Shown here one piece after another: positions 26,447 through 35,340 of a DNA stretch of 64,000 bases (the stretch's first letter is position 1; every line of letters starts with the position of its first letter). This DNA is from Bacteroidota bacterium (GTDB lineage Bacteria > Bacteroidota > Bacteroidia > Bacteroidales > JACABE01). The notes under the pieces were generated by a model. It did not search any database, was not told the DNA's origin, and saw nothing but the letters and a program-made list of their open reading frames with translations. The DNA lies in assembly GCA_026391675.1 (NCBI GenBank), contig JAPLDQ010000011.1, positions 157,209-221,208 on the forward strand, written 5' to 3'. A program made the translations under genes and the position numbers.

Positions 26447-28912
26447 ATGAAAGCATACAAAGCCATAATTTTAACACTAATTATTTCATCATTTATTTCT
26501 TTAACTGCCACGGCTCAAAGAAATTATACACAAGAAGCTGATGATGCATTCAAATTGGAACAATATAATCTTTCCATTGATAAATACAAAAAAGCTTACA
26601 CTAAGGTTAAACAAAACAGAGCTGAGAAAAACCGAATTCTGTTTCAAATTGCTGAAGCATACAGAATGATGAACAATACCAAGAATTCTGAAATAGCTTA
26701 CAAAAGGGCTTTAAAAGCGAATTACTTTAAACAGGAACCTAAACTTTACTTATATTTAGCAGATGCGCTCAAAGTAAACCAAAAATATGAAGAAGCCCTG
26801 GACATGTATCAAAAGTATTTACAATTGGTACCTAATGACGAAAGGGGTAAAAATGGGGTTGAATCATGTAAGCTGGCACCTGAATTGCTTAACAAACCTA
26901 CCCGCTATGAGGTTGTAAATATGAAACGCTGGAATTCAAGAGATAATGAATGGGCTCCAACTTTCGGCGACAGGAAAAAATATAATGAATTGATCTATAC
27001 ATCCACCGGACCGGGTGTTACGGGAAAAGGCCAGGATGCATGGACAGGCATGGGCTTTTCTGATTTTTTTGTTGTAAGTCAGGATAGAAGAGGCAACTGG
27101 GATTCACCAAAACTTTTTGATAACGAATTAATGGTAAATACCGAGGTTAATGAAGGTGAAGCTTCATTTAACGAAACCGGAGCTGTAATTTATTTTACCC
27201 GTTGTGGTGTTGAGAAAAAGAAAAGATTGGGTTGTCAGATTTATACTTCAAAAAAACTTGGTAAAAACTGGACTGCAGCAGAAGTTGTTGATTTGGGTTC
27301 AGAAGATTATGATTATGTTCATCCTGCAATCAGTGGTGATGAGTTAACCCTTTATTTTGCTTCAAATATTCCTGATGGATTAGGCGAATTTGATATCTGG
27401 GTTGCCAAAAGAGATAAAAAAACAAAACCATTTGACAAACCTGTTAATATGGGGCCAAATATTAACTCTGCAGGAAAAGAAATGTTCCCTACTTTAAGGT
27501 ATGACACTACATTGTATTTTTCATCCAATGGCCGCGTTGGATTTGGTGGATACGATATTTTTAAAACATCTAAAGTTAATGGTGAATGGACACCTGCTGT
27601 TAATATGGGTATTCCTGTAAATTCAAATGGCGACGATATGAGTATGGTTTTTTACCCTGATGGCGAAAGAGGTTTCCTTGCATCAAACCGTGCCGGTGGC
27701 AGAGGTGGTGATGATATCTGGTCATTTATACTTCCTCCGTTATTGTATACAATTCAGGGAACCATCCGTGATGATAATACCCTGCAACTATTGGATAATG
27801 TTACAGTTAAAATGACAGGTTCTGATGGTACTACCGTCGAAACCAAAACCAACAAAAAAGGTATCTATAAATTCGATAATAAACAGTTTTTAACCAATGT
27901 TACCTATACTTTTGTTATAAGAAAAGATAAATTCTTCGGCGAAGAATCCAAAGAGTCTACTGTCGGATTAAATGCAAATAAAGATTTTGTTCATGACTAC
28001 AGACTGAGACCAATTCCAAAAGAACCAATTTTGCTTCCTGAAATTTTATACGATTTAGCAAAATGGGATTTAAAAGAACAATATCAGGATTCATTAATCG
28101 ACCTTATCAAAACACTGGAAGCTAATCCAACTATTGTTATTGAATTGCGTTCACATACTGACTCCCGTAGAATTCAAATGACCAATGATACCTTATCACA
28201 ACGTCGTGCACAAAGTGTTGTAGATTACCTGATTTTAAGAGGTATTGCTTCAGGAAGACTTGTTGCTAAAGGTTATGGCGAAAAAATTCCACGTACTTTA
28301 ACTAAAGAAACATACTCAAAATATAAAGAAAAAGTTTATTCTTTCCCTGCAGGCGTTACTTTAACTGATGAATACGTAAAATCATTGAAATCACAGGATG
28401 AAAGAGAAGCAGCTTATTCATTGAACCGTAGAACTGAATTCAGTATTTTACGTGACGATTTCGTTCCACAACCTAAAAACGATACCTTGCCTATCGGAGT
28501 GGTTTCTATCGTTAATAATCCAACAGAAAATAGCGTAGAATATACTATTGGAGCGAATGGCGTTCAGGAAGTACCTTGTATTGTTGATGGTTCATCGTTA
28601 AAAATGTTAATTGATGAGAAAGCAAAATCAACAACAATATCATGGGAAGTTGTTCAGGATTTTTTGAAATCAGGTCGTATAACTAAAAATGATTTCAAAG
28701 AACAAGAAAAAGCTATTGATGCTGAAGGTAATATTATTGATAAATCAGTATTGATTATAAGTACCTTTAAACTTGCTAATTCAGTTATTAATGATATTGA
28801 AGTTATTGTAACCAAAAATATGAAAGCTTCTTTAATCATCAATAAATCTAATCTGAGCAAATTTGGAACCATTACCATTGATAAAGAGAAGAAGAAAATA
28901 ACAATTAATTAA
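26447..28912 (+). CDS. PorE-like TPR/PD40/OmpA protein with degenerate retropepsin-like C-terminus
   Basis: 821 aa. Signal peptide 1-23 (TATAQ). In order: TPR helices (25-145), a PD40/WD40-like propeller (about 150-425, with repeats such as YTSTGPG, YFTRCG, YFASNIPDG, YFSSNGR, FLASNRAGG), a CarboxypepD-reg-like domain (about 430-520), and an OmpA-like peptidoglycan-binding domain (about 535-675: ILYDLAKWDL; ELRSHTDSR; LSQRRAQSVVDYL; RRTEFSIL). This is the layout of PorE, a periplasmic T9SS component that binds peptidoglycan. The extra last 120 residues match the shape of retropepsin-like domains (VDGSSLKMLID; FLKSGRITKNDF; NIIDKSVLI; SNLSKFGTITID), but the catalytic D-T-G-A is D723-E-K-A and the second motif is INKS, so it is probably inactive. 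Single-gene unit with its own terminator. Confidence 0.85.
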   Translation: MKAYKAIILTLIISSFISLTATAQRNYTQEADDAFKLEQYNLSIDKYKKAYTKVKQNRAEKNRILFQIAEAYRMMNNTKNSEIAYKRALKANYFKQEPKLYLYLADALKVNQKYEEALDMYQKYLQLVPNDERGKNGVESCKLAPELLNKPTRYEVVNMKRWNSRDNEWAPTFGDRKKYNELIYTSTGPGVTGKGQDAWTGMGFSDFFVVSQDRRGNWDSPKLFDNELMVNTEVNEGEASFNETGAVIYFTRCGVEKKKRLGCQIYTSKKLGKNWTAAEVVDLGSEDYDYVHPAISGDELTLYFASNIPDGLGEFDIWVAKRDKKTKPFDKPVNMGPNINSAGKEMFPTLRYDTTLYFSSNGRVGFGGYDIFKTSKVNGEWTPAVNMGIPVNSNGDDMSMVFYPDGERGFLASNRAGGRGGDDIWSFILPPLLYTIQGTIRDDNTLQLLDNVTVKMTGSDGTTVETKTNKKGIYKFDNKQFLTNVTYTFVIRKDKFFGEESKESTVGLNANKDFVHDYRLRPIPKEPILLPEILYDLAKWDLKEQYQDSLIDLIKTLEANPTIVIELRSHTDSRRIQMTNDTLSQRRAQSVVDYLILRGIASGRLVAKGYGEKIPRTLTKETYSKYKEKVYSFPAGVTLTDEYVKSLKSQDEREAAYSLNRRTEFSILRDDFVPQPKNDTLPIGVVSIVNNPTENSVEYTIGANGVQEVPCIVDGSSLKMLIDEKAKSTTISWEVVQDFLKSGRITKNDFKEQEKAIDAEGNIIDKSVLIISTFKLANSVINDIEVIVTKNMKASLIINKSNLSKFGTITIDKEKKKITIN

Positions 28913-28920
28913 TCATAATT

Positions 28921-28950
28921 AAACATCCCGATTGATAGTCGGGATGTTTT
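28921..28950 (+). terminator. Rho-independent terminator of the PorE-like gene
   Basis: Perfect 11-bp stem (28921-28931 with 28939-28949), 7-nt loop, GC-rich core and a T run at its 3' end. It ends only 11 bases before the purM-like ATG. Confidence 0.9.
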
Positions 28951-28960
28951 GTTTACAGCC

Positions 28961-30130
28961 ATGAGCAATCCATTAAAATATGATTTAAGAGGTGTTTCTG
29001 CATCAAAGGATGATGTACACAATGCCATTAAAAATATAGATAAAGGGTTATTCCCCAAAGCCTTTTGTAAAGTTGTACCCGATTTATTATGCGGTGACGA
29101 AAATTACTGTAATGTTATGCATGCTGATGGAGCAGGCACAAAATCATCACTGGCTTATATTTACTGGAAAGAAACAGGAGATATCTCTGTATGGAAAGGA
29201 ATTGCTCAGGATGCTGTTGTAATGAATCTGGATGATTTATTATGTATAGGTATAACGGATAATATTCTGATTTCATCTACCATTGGAAGAAATAAAAACT
29301 TAATACCCGGAGAAGTTATATCAGCCATTATAAATGGTACTGAAGAATTTCTTGCTGAACTGAGAAGTTATGGAATTGGTATTTATTCTACCGGTGGTGA
29401 AACGGCAGATGTCGGCGATCTGGTTAAAACTATTATTGTGGATTCTACCGTAACTGCCCGTGCCAAAAGGAGTGAAATCATATCAAATCATACCATACAG
29501 GCTGGCGATGTTATTATAGGATTAGCATCCGATGGTAAAGCAAACTATGAAAAATTTTACAACTTTGGTATGGGAAGCAATGGCTTAACATCAGCACGTC
29601 ACGATGTATTTCATAACAGTTATGCTGCCAAATATCCTGAAAGTTATGATAATAAAATAAGTCAGGATTTAGTGTACTCCGGAAATGTAAAACTTTGCGA
29701 TAAAACTGAAATAGAGGGAATAGATGCAGGTAAAATGGTGCTTTCACCCACCCGTACTTATGCTCCTGTAATCAAAAAGATACTGGAAAATTATCGTCAG
29801 AATATACATGGTATGGTACATTGCAGCGGTGGTGCACAAACCAAGGTACTTCATTTTGTTGATGAACTTCATATTGTTAAGGACAATCTATTTGAGACAC
29901 CTGCATTATTCAGGATGATACAAGAACAATCACAAACGCCCTGGAGTGAAATGTATAAGGTTTTTAATATGGGACATCGTATGGAAATCTATATTTCACC
30001 TCAATACGCTGAAAGAATTATTGAAACAGTGAAATCTTTTGGAATAGATGCTAAAATAATAGGTTATTGTGAAGCGTCAAAAGGGAAATCTGTTACCATA
30101 AAATCGGTTTATGGTGAATTCAGCTATTAA
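28961..30130 (+). CDS. purM: PurM-like AIR synthase (phosphoribosylformylglycinamidine cyclo-ligase)
   Basis: 389 aa from the ATG at 28961; a TTG four codons upstream lies in the terminator stem. AIR-synthase fold, expected to convert FGAM to AIR with ATP in purine synthesis. Seen: NVMHADGAGTKSSLAY (the DG-GTK phosphate/ATP loop), DAVVMNLDDLLCIGI, STGGETADVGDLV, VIIGLASDGKANYE, LSPTRTYAPVIKKIL, and VFNMGHRMEIYI near the end. It is longer than E. coli PurM (345 aa) and diverged in the last third, as in other Bacteroidota PurM proteins. The ATG is 11 bases after a strong terminator, so either its promoter is inside that hairpin or it depends on read-through. The 3' end overlaps the convergent gene by 4 bases. 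Confidence 0.85.
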   Translation: MSNPLKYDLRGVSASKDDVHNAIKNIDKGLFPKAFCKVVPDLLCGDENYCNVMHADGAGTKSSLAYIYWKETGDISVWKGIAQDAVVMNLDDLLCIGITDNILISSTIGRNKNLIPGEVISAIINGTEEFLAELRSYGIGIYSTGGETADVGDLVKTIIVDSTVTARAKRSEIISNHTIQAGDVIIGLASDGKANYEKFYNFGMGSNGLTSARHDVFHNSYAAKYPESYDNKISQDLVYSGNVKLCDKTEIEGIDAGKMVLSPTRTYAPVIKKILENYRQNIHGMVHCSGGAQTKVLHFVDELHIVKDNLFETPALFRMIQEQSQTPWSEMYKVFNMGHRMEIYISPQYAERIIETVKSFGIDAKIIGYCEASKGKSVTIKSVYGEFSY

Positions 30131-32085
30131 TCAACCAATGTAACAGAACCACTCTTTTCGAAAGCAGGACCTTTTCCACCAAAGCGAACTTTTACATAAT
30201 ATACGTAAACACCCGGTTGAACAAGATTTCCCTTGAATGTTCCATCCCATCCGATTTCATAGTTTCTTGTTTCAAAAAGCAATTGCCCCCAACGGTTATA
30301 AATAACAAAGTAATATTCTGTATTGGCAGCAAACATGCCTTTAGGCTTAAAGGTTCTGTCTGTTAAGCTTTTTGATGAGAATGCATTAGGAATATAAAAA
30401 GTATTGCAGTTTTCGACATAAACATCAATTTTACTGGTGTTTGAACAGGATGTACCATTTATTGTATTTGTGGCAGTACAGCTGTATGTAGTTGGGAAAC
30501 TTGGATAAACAGTGATTTTTGCATTATGATCTCCGTTATTCCATATGTAAGAAGTTCCACCTGATGCAGTAAGCACAATTGGATTCCCGGTACAGATTGA
30601 ATCTACATCAGCAGTTATTACACATACAGGATTATCAATAATACTGACTGTTGTAGAATCCACATTTTTACAGCCATTTGCATCTGTTACCTGCACAATA
30701 TATGTGGAATCTATAGAAGGATTAACTGAAATATTTGCTGTGTTCTGTCCATTGTTCCAATGGTAAAAACTACCGCCTCCTGCGAATAAATTTGCATAAT
30801 TTCCTTTACAAATAGCCAGCGGTTGCGTAATGCTAACAACCGGCAGCGGATTTACCACAACTGTGGCCTGAGCTGTATCCTTACAGCCAAAAACAGATTT
30901 GCCATAAACTGTATAATTTGTAGTGGCAAAGGGTTGTATTTTAATCAGGTGTGCAGTATCAGCTGTATTCCAAAGGTAAGTGTTTGCTCCTGCAGCAGAA
31001 ATGATGGCTGTATCGCCAATGCAGATGGTATCACTAACAGTTGTAATAACAGGATTGGGATTAATGGACAGGTGCATGGTGTCAGCAGCTTTGCAGCCTG
31101 CCAGTGATTTAATTTTTACCCAATAATTACCTGCATTGGAAACTTTAATTGAAGAAGTTGTTGCATTGGTTGACCATAAATATTGTGAAAAGCCGTTACC
31201 CGGGCTTAGTCTTACAGTGTCACCCATACAGATGGATGTATCGTTACCAAGGCTGATAACAGGTTTGTCAACAATTATTTTTGTAGAATCATAAATTTCA
31301 ACCAGTTGGGCAAAGTAAATATCATCCAGGGCGAAGTCATTGCCACTTAATGCTGTATTTTGATTTCTTATTTCAATGTTTGCTGTTGTGGCAGCACCTG
31401 ATGCCCATGTGTTGTAAAACATATTCCATTGACAATTAACAGGAGTAGCCTGGAAAACAGCACCTATCTGCACTCCATTAACAAAAAACTGCAATTGGGC
31501 AGGATAGGTGGGTGTAACACTTGTAAGCCAGCAGGAAAAAACATACATTGAATAGGGGTTAATAGTTACATTTTTCTGCCAGATATTTACATTGGCTGTT
31601 CCAGCTCCATTTACTATCATCATATTGCCTGTACCTGTTGTATGGTCGGTACATGATGCAAAATTGGCGTGATAAGTAGTTGGATTTGTTCCAATATAGT
31701 AAGTGGCTTCTGGCCATAAATTGGTAGTATAGGTATAACCTGATGTAAATCCTACATTTCCCTGACTGAAATCACCATTCGGAATCAGGTTATTTGTAAT
31801 TCCAAAAATGGTAACCTTATAGGTAGTTGTTTGAGTAGGGAAAACCTTTGGATTAGAAGTGTTTGGGTTTAATATATTATACAGCGGTGTCCATGAATAA
31901 CTCAAGGCTAAAGGATTGGTAGCACTTAAGGTTACAGTATCGCCCACGCAAATAGTATCAGTCGGTCCGGGCATGAAAAAACGGAAATTATTTTTCGCAG
32001 CAATAGCAGTGTTTGTAAAAGAAATTACAAGCAATATACTAAAACTGACAAAAAATATTATTTTTTTGAACATCTTTTTATACAT
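30127..32085 (-). CDS. Surface/secreted Ig-like repeat protein with T9SS type B sorting domain
   Basis: 652 aa from the ATG at 32083-32085 (MYKKMFKKIIFF); a TTG four codons upstream and an ATG at 32073 are alternatives. Signal peptide to about residue 30 (TAIAA). Domains: a short Ig-like module (GDTVTLSATNP), a galactose-binding-like beta sandwich (about 95-265: LIPNGDFSQG; NDFALDDIYFA), then four or five PKD/Ig-like repeats each opening with a CxGD/CxGN motif (CMGDTVRLS, CIGDTAII, CKGNYANLF, CTGNPIVLT), and a gliding-type C-terminal domain (about 565-652: FYIPNAFSSKS; YNRWGQLLF; GVYVYYVKV). This is the layout of a T9SS-exported adhesin or matrix protein. No enzyme domain is visible. The gene ends tail-to-tail with purM without a terminator. 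Confidence 0.85.
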   Translation of the reverse strand: MYKKMFKKIIFFVSFSILLVISFTNTAIAAKNNFRFFMPGPTDTICVGDTVTLSATNPLALSYSWTPLYNILNPNTSNPKVFPTQTTTYKVTIFGITNNLIPNGDFSQGNVGFTSGYTYTTNLWPEATYYIGTNPTTYHANFASCTDHTTGTGNMMIVNGAGTANVNIWQKNVTINPYSMYVFSCWLTSVTPTYPAQLQFFVNGVQIGAVFQATPVNCQWNMFYNTWASGAATTANIEIRNQNTALSGNDFALDDIYFAQLVEIYDSTKIIVDKPVISLGNDTSICMGDTVRLSPGNGFSQYLWSTNATTSSIKVSNAGNYWVKIKSLAGCKAADTMHLSINPNPVITTVSDTICIGDTAIISAAGANTYLWNTADTAHLIKIQPFATTNYTVYGKSVFGCKDTAQATVVVNPLPVVSITQPLAICKGNYANLFAGGGSFYHWNNGQNTANISVNPSIDSTYIVQVTDANGCKNVDSTTVSIIDNPVCVITADVDSICTGNPIVLTASGGTSYIWNNGDHNAKITVYPSFPTTYSCTATNTINGTSCSNTSKIDVYVENCNTFYIPNAFSSKSLTDRTFKPKGMFAANTEYYFVIYNRWGQLLFETRNYEIGWDGTFKGNLVQPGVYVYYVKVRFGGKGPAFEKSGSVTLVD

Positions 32086-32164
32086 ATTATTTATCAATTT
32101 AACAGCAAAATCAACTAATTCAATATATAAATCAATAATTGAAATATAAGGTAAATCGATTTAG

Positions 32165-32172
32165 CAAATATA
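32165..32172 (-). promoter_or_regulatory. -7 box of the Ig-like repeat gene
   Basis: TATATTTG on the minus strand, 80 bases before the ATG at 32085. Confidence 0.4.
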
Positions 32173-32352
32173 CTAAAAATTAATCTTTAATGTATTACTA
32201 AGACAATAAATTTTAAATTTTAGTTGCTTTTGATATAATTTTTATTGTTTTTTAAGATTAAAATTAAAAGATACCTTTAGTTAATGGATTATAATTTGCA
32301 ATTGATTATAAATAATCTCAATTGCATTCAATTTATTCATACTTACTGATAG

Positions 32353-32382
32353 TTGTATTTTAGCTAATTTATTGTAATTTTG
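32353..32382 (+). promoter_or_regulatory. prfA promoter
   Basis: -33 TTG (32353-32355), 19-base spacer, -7 TAATTTTG (32375-32382) followed by C; 21 bases before the ATG. Confidence 0.65.
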
Positions 32383-32402
32383 CAGCCTGAAAATAAAAAA
32401 AG

Positions 32403-33473
32403 ATGTTAGAGAAATTAGAAGCCATACATAAACGATATCTGGAGATTGGTGAGCAAATGAATGATCCGGAAATTATGTCGGATATGAAACGCTATATCAA
32501 GCTGAGCAAGGATTTTAAGGATTTGCAGCCTGTTATTGATGCCTATAAGAAATACGACAACATTGTTGCTAATATTGCCCATGCCAAAGAAGTCCTGAAT
32601 AACGAAAAAGATGAAGATTTCAGGGCAATGGCCAAGGAAGAACTGAATCTTTTGGTTGCAGAAAAAGATACAATGGAAGACGATATCCGTCTGATGCTGG
32701 TTCCTGCTGACCCACAGGATGGAAAAAATGCAATTATCGAAATCAGGGCCGGTACAGGTGGTGACGAAGCCAGTATTTTTGCCGGTGATTTATACCGCAT
32801 GTACGTTAAATATTGCGAATCCCGAAAATGGAAAGTGGAATTGGTGGATGTAACAGATGGAACTGTTGGCGGATACAAGGAAGTAGTTATTAATGTTATA
32901 GGCGAAAATGTTTACAGCCAGATGAAATACGAATCCGGTGTTCACCGTGTGCAGCGTGTACCTCAGACCGAAACTCAGGGCCGTGTGCATACTTCAGCGG
33001 CTTCTGTTGTTGTACTGCCCGAAGCCGAAGAGTTTGATGTTGATTTGAAAGTTTCAGATATCCGTAAAGATACCTATTGTGCTTCAGGCCCCGGCGGACA
33101 ATCAGTAAATACTACGTATTCAGCTATCAGACTAACACATATTCCAACCGGCATAGTGGTTACCTGTCAGGATCAGAAATCGCAGCTGAAGAATTATGAT
33201 AAAGCGCTGGTAGTATTGAGGTCGAGAATTTATGAGCTGGAATACCAGAAATATCTGGAAGATATGTCGAAAACACGTAAAACCATGGTTTCTACCGGCG
33301 ACCGTTCAGCCAAGATACGTACCTACAATTATCCTCAGAGCCGTGTTACCGACCATCGTATCAATTATACCATGTACAACCTGCCTGTTTTTATGGATGG
33401 TGATATTCAGGAAGTGATAGATGCCTTACAACTGGCCGAAAATGCCGAAAGATTGAAGGAAGCAGTTGGTTAG
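32403..33473 (+). CDS. prfA: Peptide chain release factor 1
   Basis: 356 aa, typical RF1 length. It recognises UAA and UAG and triggers peptide release on the ribosome. Seen: N-terminal helical domain (MLEKLEAIHKRYLEIGEQM), the GTGGDEAS loop, VHRVQRVPQTETQGRVHTS, where PQT occupies the RF1 PxT anticodon position (RF2 has SPF), the catalytic ASGPGGQSVNTTYSA with the GGQ loop, and RVTDHRINYT near the end. Region GC is higher than in neighbouring genes, as expected for a conserved translation gene. Downstream, an 8-bp repeat array starts 7 bases after the TAG stop, and pyrF follows. Confidence 0.98.
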   Translation: MLEKLEAIHKRYLEIGEQMNDPEIMSDMKRYIKLSKDFKDLQPVIDAYKKYDNIVANIAHAKEVLNNEKDEDFRAMAKEELNLLVAEKDTMEDDIRLMLVPADPQDGKNAIIEIRAGTGGDEASIFAGDLYRMYVKYCESRKWKVELVDVTDGTVGGYKEVVINVIGENVYSQMKYESGVHRVQRVPQTETQGRVHTSAASVVVLPEAEEFDVDLKVSDIRKDTYCASGPGGQSVNTTYSAIRLTHIPTGIVVTCQDQKSQLKNYDKALVVLRSRIYELEYQKYLEDMSKTRKTMVSTGDRSAKIRTYNYPQSRVTDHRINYTMYNLPVFMDGDIQEVIDALQLAENAERLKEAVG

Positions 33474-33479
33474 AAGTTA

Positions 33480-33530
33480 GTTATTAGGTTATTAGGTTAT
33501 TAAGTTATTAAGTTAATTGGTTGTTAAGTT
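33480..33530. repeat. 8-bp tandem array, six units, after prfA
   Basis: Units gttattag, gttattag, gttattaa, gttattaa, gttaattg, gttgttaa, beginning 7 bases after the prfA stop. Confidence 0.85.
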
Positions 33531-33569
33531 ATTTCCTGCAAAACTTTGCTAATAAAATCAGCAGGAAAT
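33531..33569. repeat. 9-bp inverted repeat between prfA and pyrF
   Basis: ATTTCCTGC (33531-33539) and GCAGGAAAT (33561-33569) form a perfect stem with a 21-nt loop. No T run follows on either strand, so it is not a clear terminator; it lies 30 bases before the pyrF ATG. Confidence 0.6.
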
Positions 33570-33598
33570 AAAAATAATTTTAAAAACAGTGTTGATAA

Positions 33599-34429
33599 AT
33601 GAAAAAGCAAGAATTAATTAATGTCATCAAACAAAAGAAATCCCTGCTTTGTGTGGGTTTGGACAGCGATTTAACTAAAATTCCAAAGCATCTGCTGGAT
33701 GCTGAAGATCCCATCTTTGAATTTAACCGTCAGATTATTGATGCAACGATAGATGTAGCGGTTGCTTACAAGCCCAATCTGGCTTTCTATGAAACTATGG
33801 GTATCAATGGCTTGTTATCACTGGAAAGAACAGTAAATTACCTGGAGAAATACCGTGACGAAGTATTTGTAATTGCAGATGCCAAACGTGGCGATATCGG
33901 TAATACTTCACAACAATATGCAAAAGCTTTTTTATCACACGAAGGTTTCGATTTTGATGCTATTACTGTAGCTCCTTATATGGGAGAAGATTCTGTTAAA
34001 CCTTTCCTTTCCTATCCTGATAAATGGGTTATAGTACTTGCTTTAACCTCCAACAAAGGTGCTTTTGATTTCCAGTTTCTGGAAACAGAGAACAAAAGAA
34101 AATTATACGAAGAAGTTCTGATAAAAACTTCATCATGGGGTTCATCAGAAAACATGATGTTTGTGGTAGGTGCTACCCAGGCTCAGATGCTCGAAAATAT
34201 CCGCAACATTGTTCCTGAACATTTCCTGCTGGTTCCCGGTGTAGGTGCCCAGGGCGGCAGTCTGGCCGAAGTTTGTCATTATGGTATGACTAAAGACGGA
34301 GGATTGCTTATCAATGCTTCACGCAGTATTCTCTATGCATCAACAGAAAAGAACTTTACTGAAAAAGCCAGGGAAGAAGCCCTTAGCATGCAGAAAGAAA
34401 TGGCAGAATTGATGCAGAAATATATTTAG
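33599..34429 (+). CDS. pyrF: Orotidine 5'-phosphate decarboxylase
   Basis: 276 aa. Decarboxylates OMP to UMP, the last step of pyrimidine synthesis. The length and motifs fit the longer bacterial PyrF subfamily: [14 protein letters not shown] at the N-terminus, [13 protein letters not shown], the catalytic [19 protein letters not shown] with the D-x-K-x-x-D core, [35 protein letters not shown] and [12 protein letters not shown]. It follows prfA with a 125-base gap that holds an 8-bp array and an inverted repeat. The TAG stop shares its last base with a 9-bp tandem array. Confidence 0.97.
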   Translation: MKKQELINVIKQKKSLLCVGLDSDLTKIPKHLLDAEDPIFEFNRQIIDATIDVAVAYKPNLAFYETMGINGLLSLERTVNYLEKYRDEVFVIADAKRGDIGNTSQQYAKAFLSHEGFDFDAITVAPYMGEDSVKPFLSYPDKWVIVLALTSNKGAFDFQFLETENKRKLYEEVLIKTSSWGSSENMMFVVGATQAQMLENIRNIVPEHFLLVPGVGAQGGSLAEVCHYGMTKDGGLLINASRSILYASTEKNFTEKAREEALSMQKEMAELMQKYI

Positions 34430-34464
34430 TACTTAAAGTACTTGAAGTACTTAGCGTACTTAAA
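34429..34464. repeat. 9-bp tandem array, four units, at the pyrF stop
   Basis: Units gtacttaaa, gtacttgaa, gtacttagc, gtacttaaa; the first base is the G of the pyrF TAG. Confidence 0.85.
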
Positions 34465-34553
34465 GTTGATTGAATATTGGTGAAATGATGATTTCGGTCC
34501 ATTTTCACATTTTTTCTTAAGTTATAACACTTACCAAAGTAAATACTTTTTAG

Positions 34554-34910
34554 ATGAATCCATTTGTAAAACGATTATTGTTGTGGACACCAAGAATTTT
34601 AAGCATATTATTTGCCTTATTTGTCGGGCTGATATCAATAGCCGTTTTTGGTGCTTATGACGATACATTACTTGTTACTTTAAGCTATTTACTGCCGGCT
34701 ATTATCATACTGTTTGCCCTGCTGTTTGCCTGGAAATGGGAGTGGGTAGGGGCTATCGTTTATTTTTTAATAGGAATAGCTTATTTGGGATTTATTTGGA
34801 ATGTACAAATGGCTTTAGTTGATAATCTTATTTTTGCTTCATTTATAACAGGCCCCTCGATATTAATAGCTTCACTTTTCTTTTTAAGCTGGTATTACAG
34901 AAACGAATAA
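34554..34910 (+). CDS. Small four-helix membrane protein, function unknown
   Basis: 118 aa. Four hydrophobic helices (about 8-31, 39-62, 65-84, 90-113) with short loops; the opening WTPRILSILFALF recurs in small uncharacterised Bacteroidota membrane proteins. No signal peptide and no catalytic or metal motif. It lies 124 bases after pyrF behind a 9-bp array and is followed by another array and a terminator-like hairpin. The coding potential is convincing because of the membrane pattern and the conserved N-terminus, but nothing can be said about function. Confidence 0.75.
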   Translation: MNPFVKRLLLWTPRILSILFALFVGLISIAVFGAYDDTLLVTLSYLLPAIIILFALLFAWKWEWVGAIVYFLIGIAYLGFIWNVQMALVDNLIFASFITGPSILIASLFFLSWYYRNE

Positions 34911-34930
34911 AAGCGTAGAGCGTTATTTTT

Positions 34931-34970
34931 GATTTGGCGATTTGGCGAATTAGCGATTTGGTGATTTCGA
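34931..34970. repeat. 8-bp tandem array, five units
   Basis: Units gatttggc, gatttggc, gaattagc, gatttggt, gatttcga, starting 20 bases after the small membrane protein gene. Confidence 0.8.
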
Positions 34971-34975
34971 TTTAT

Positions 34976-35009
34976 AAACACGTTGGGTACGAAGTTCCTA
35001 ACGTGTTTT
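34976..35009 (+). terminator. Terminator-like hairpin after the small membrane protein gene
   Basis: A 12-bp stem with one G-U pair (34976-34987 with 34997-35008) and 9-nt loop, ending in four T. About 65 bases downstream of the gene. Confidence 0.55.
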
Positions 35010-35234
35010 AGTACAAAATATTTCACACTGATTTTCTCAGAAGCTTTCGCTGATTTCCGCTGAAAAAACCTGTCAGCGTGCCTGCACCTGACAACGTTTT
35101 AATGATAATTATTTTTTTGCTTTGGTTAATTTTAGAAACCGATGTGTATTTTGCAGTATTTTTTTAAAACCGCAAAGAGACGCAGAGACATTGTAGCATT
35201 AACCAGCTATCTCCTTTTGTTATGCCGTCATTTT

Positions 35235-35321
35235 CTTGTCATGCTGAACACTAGTGAAGCATCTCATTTAAACGGAATTCTTTATATTATGAGATTCTTC
35301 GCTAACACTACTAATGACAAG
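35235..35321. repeat. Imperfect inverted-repeat element (REP/MITE-like)
   Basis: 87 bases bounded by CTTGTCAT (35235) and ATGACAAG (35314-35321), with inner arms ATCTCAT (35261-35267) and ATGAGAT (35289-35295). The left arm closely matches a second copy inside the coding region at 45437, so the element is mobile or dispersed. Confidence 0.75.
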
Positions 35322-35340
35322 TTTTGTTTTTTGTTGATTT

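Larger units (their letters stand above)
32086..32402. other. Divergent promoter region between the Ig-like gene and prfA
   Basis: 317 AT-rich bases. It contains a minus-strand -7 box (32165-32172) and the prfA promoter (32353-32382). No open frame, RNA gene or repeat array was seen in the middle part. Confidence 0.6.
34911..35340. other. Repeat-rich non-coding region
   Basis: 430 bases without a supportable gene. It holds an 8-bp array (34931-34970), a terminator-like hairpin (34976-35009), a fragment resembling the Gly-Cys-Arg-coding element found at the end of the macroglobulin gene (ccgcaaagagacgcagagac near 35168), and an imperfect inverted-repeat element (35235-35321). It looks like an accumulation site for small extragenic repeats. 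Confidence 0.7.
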
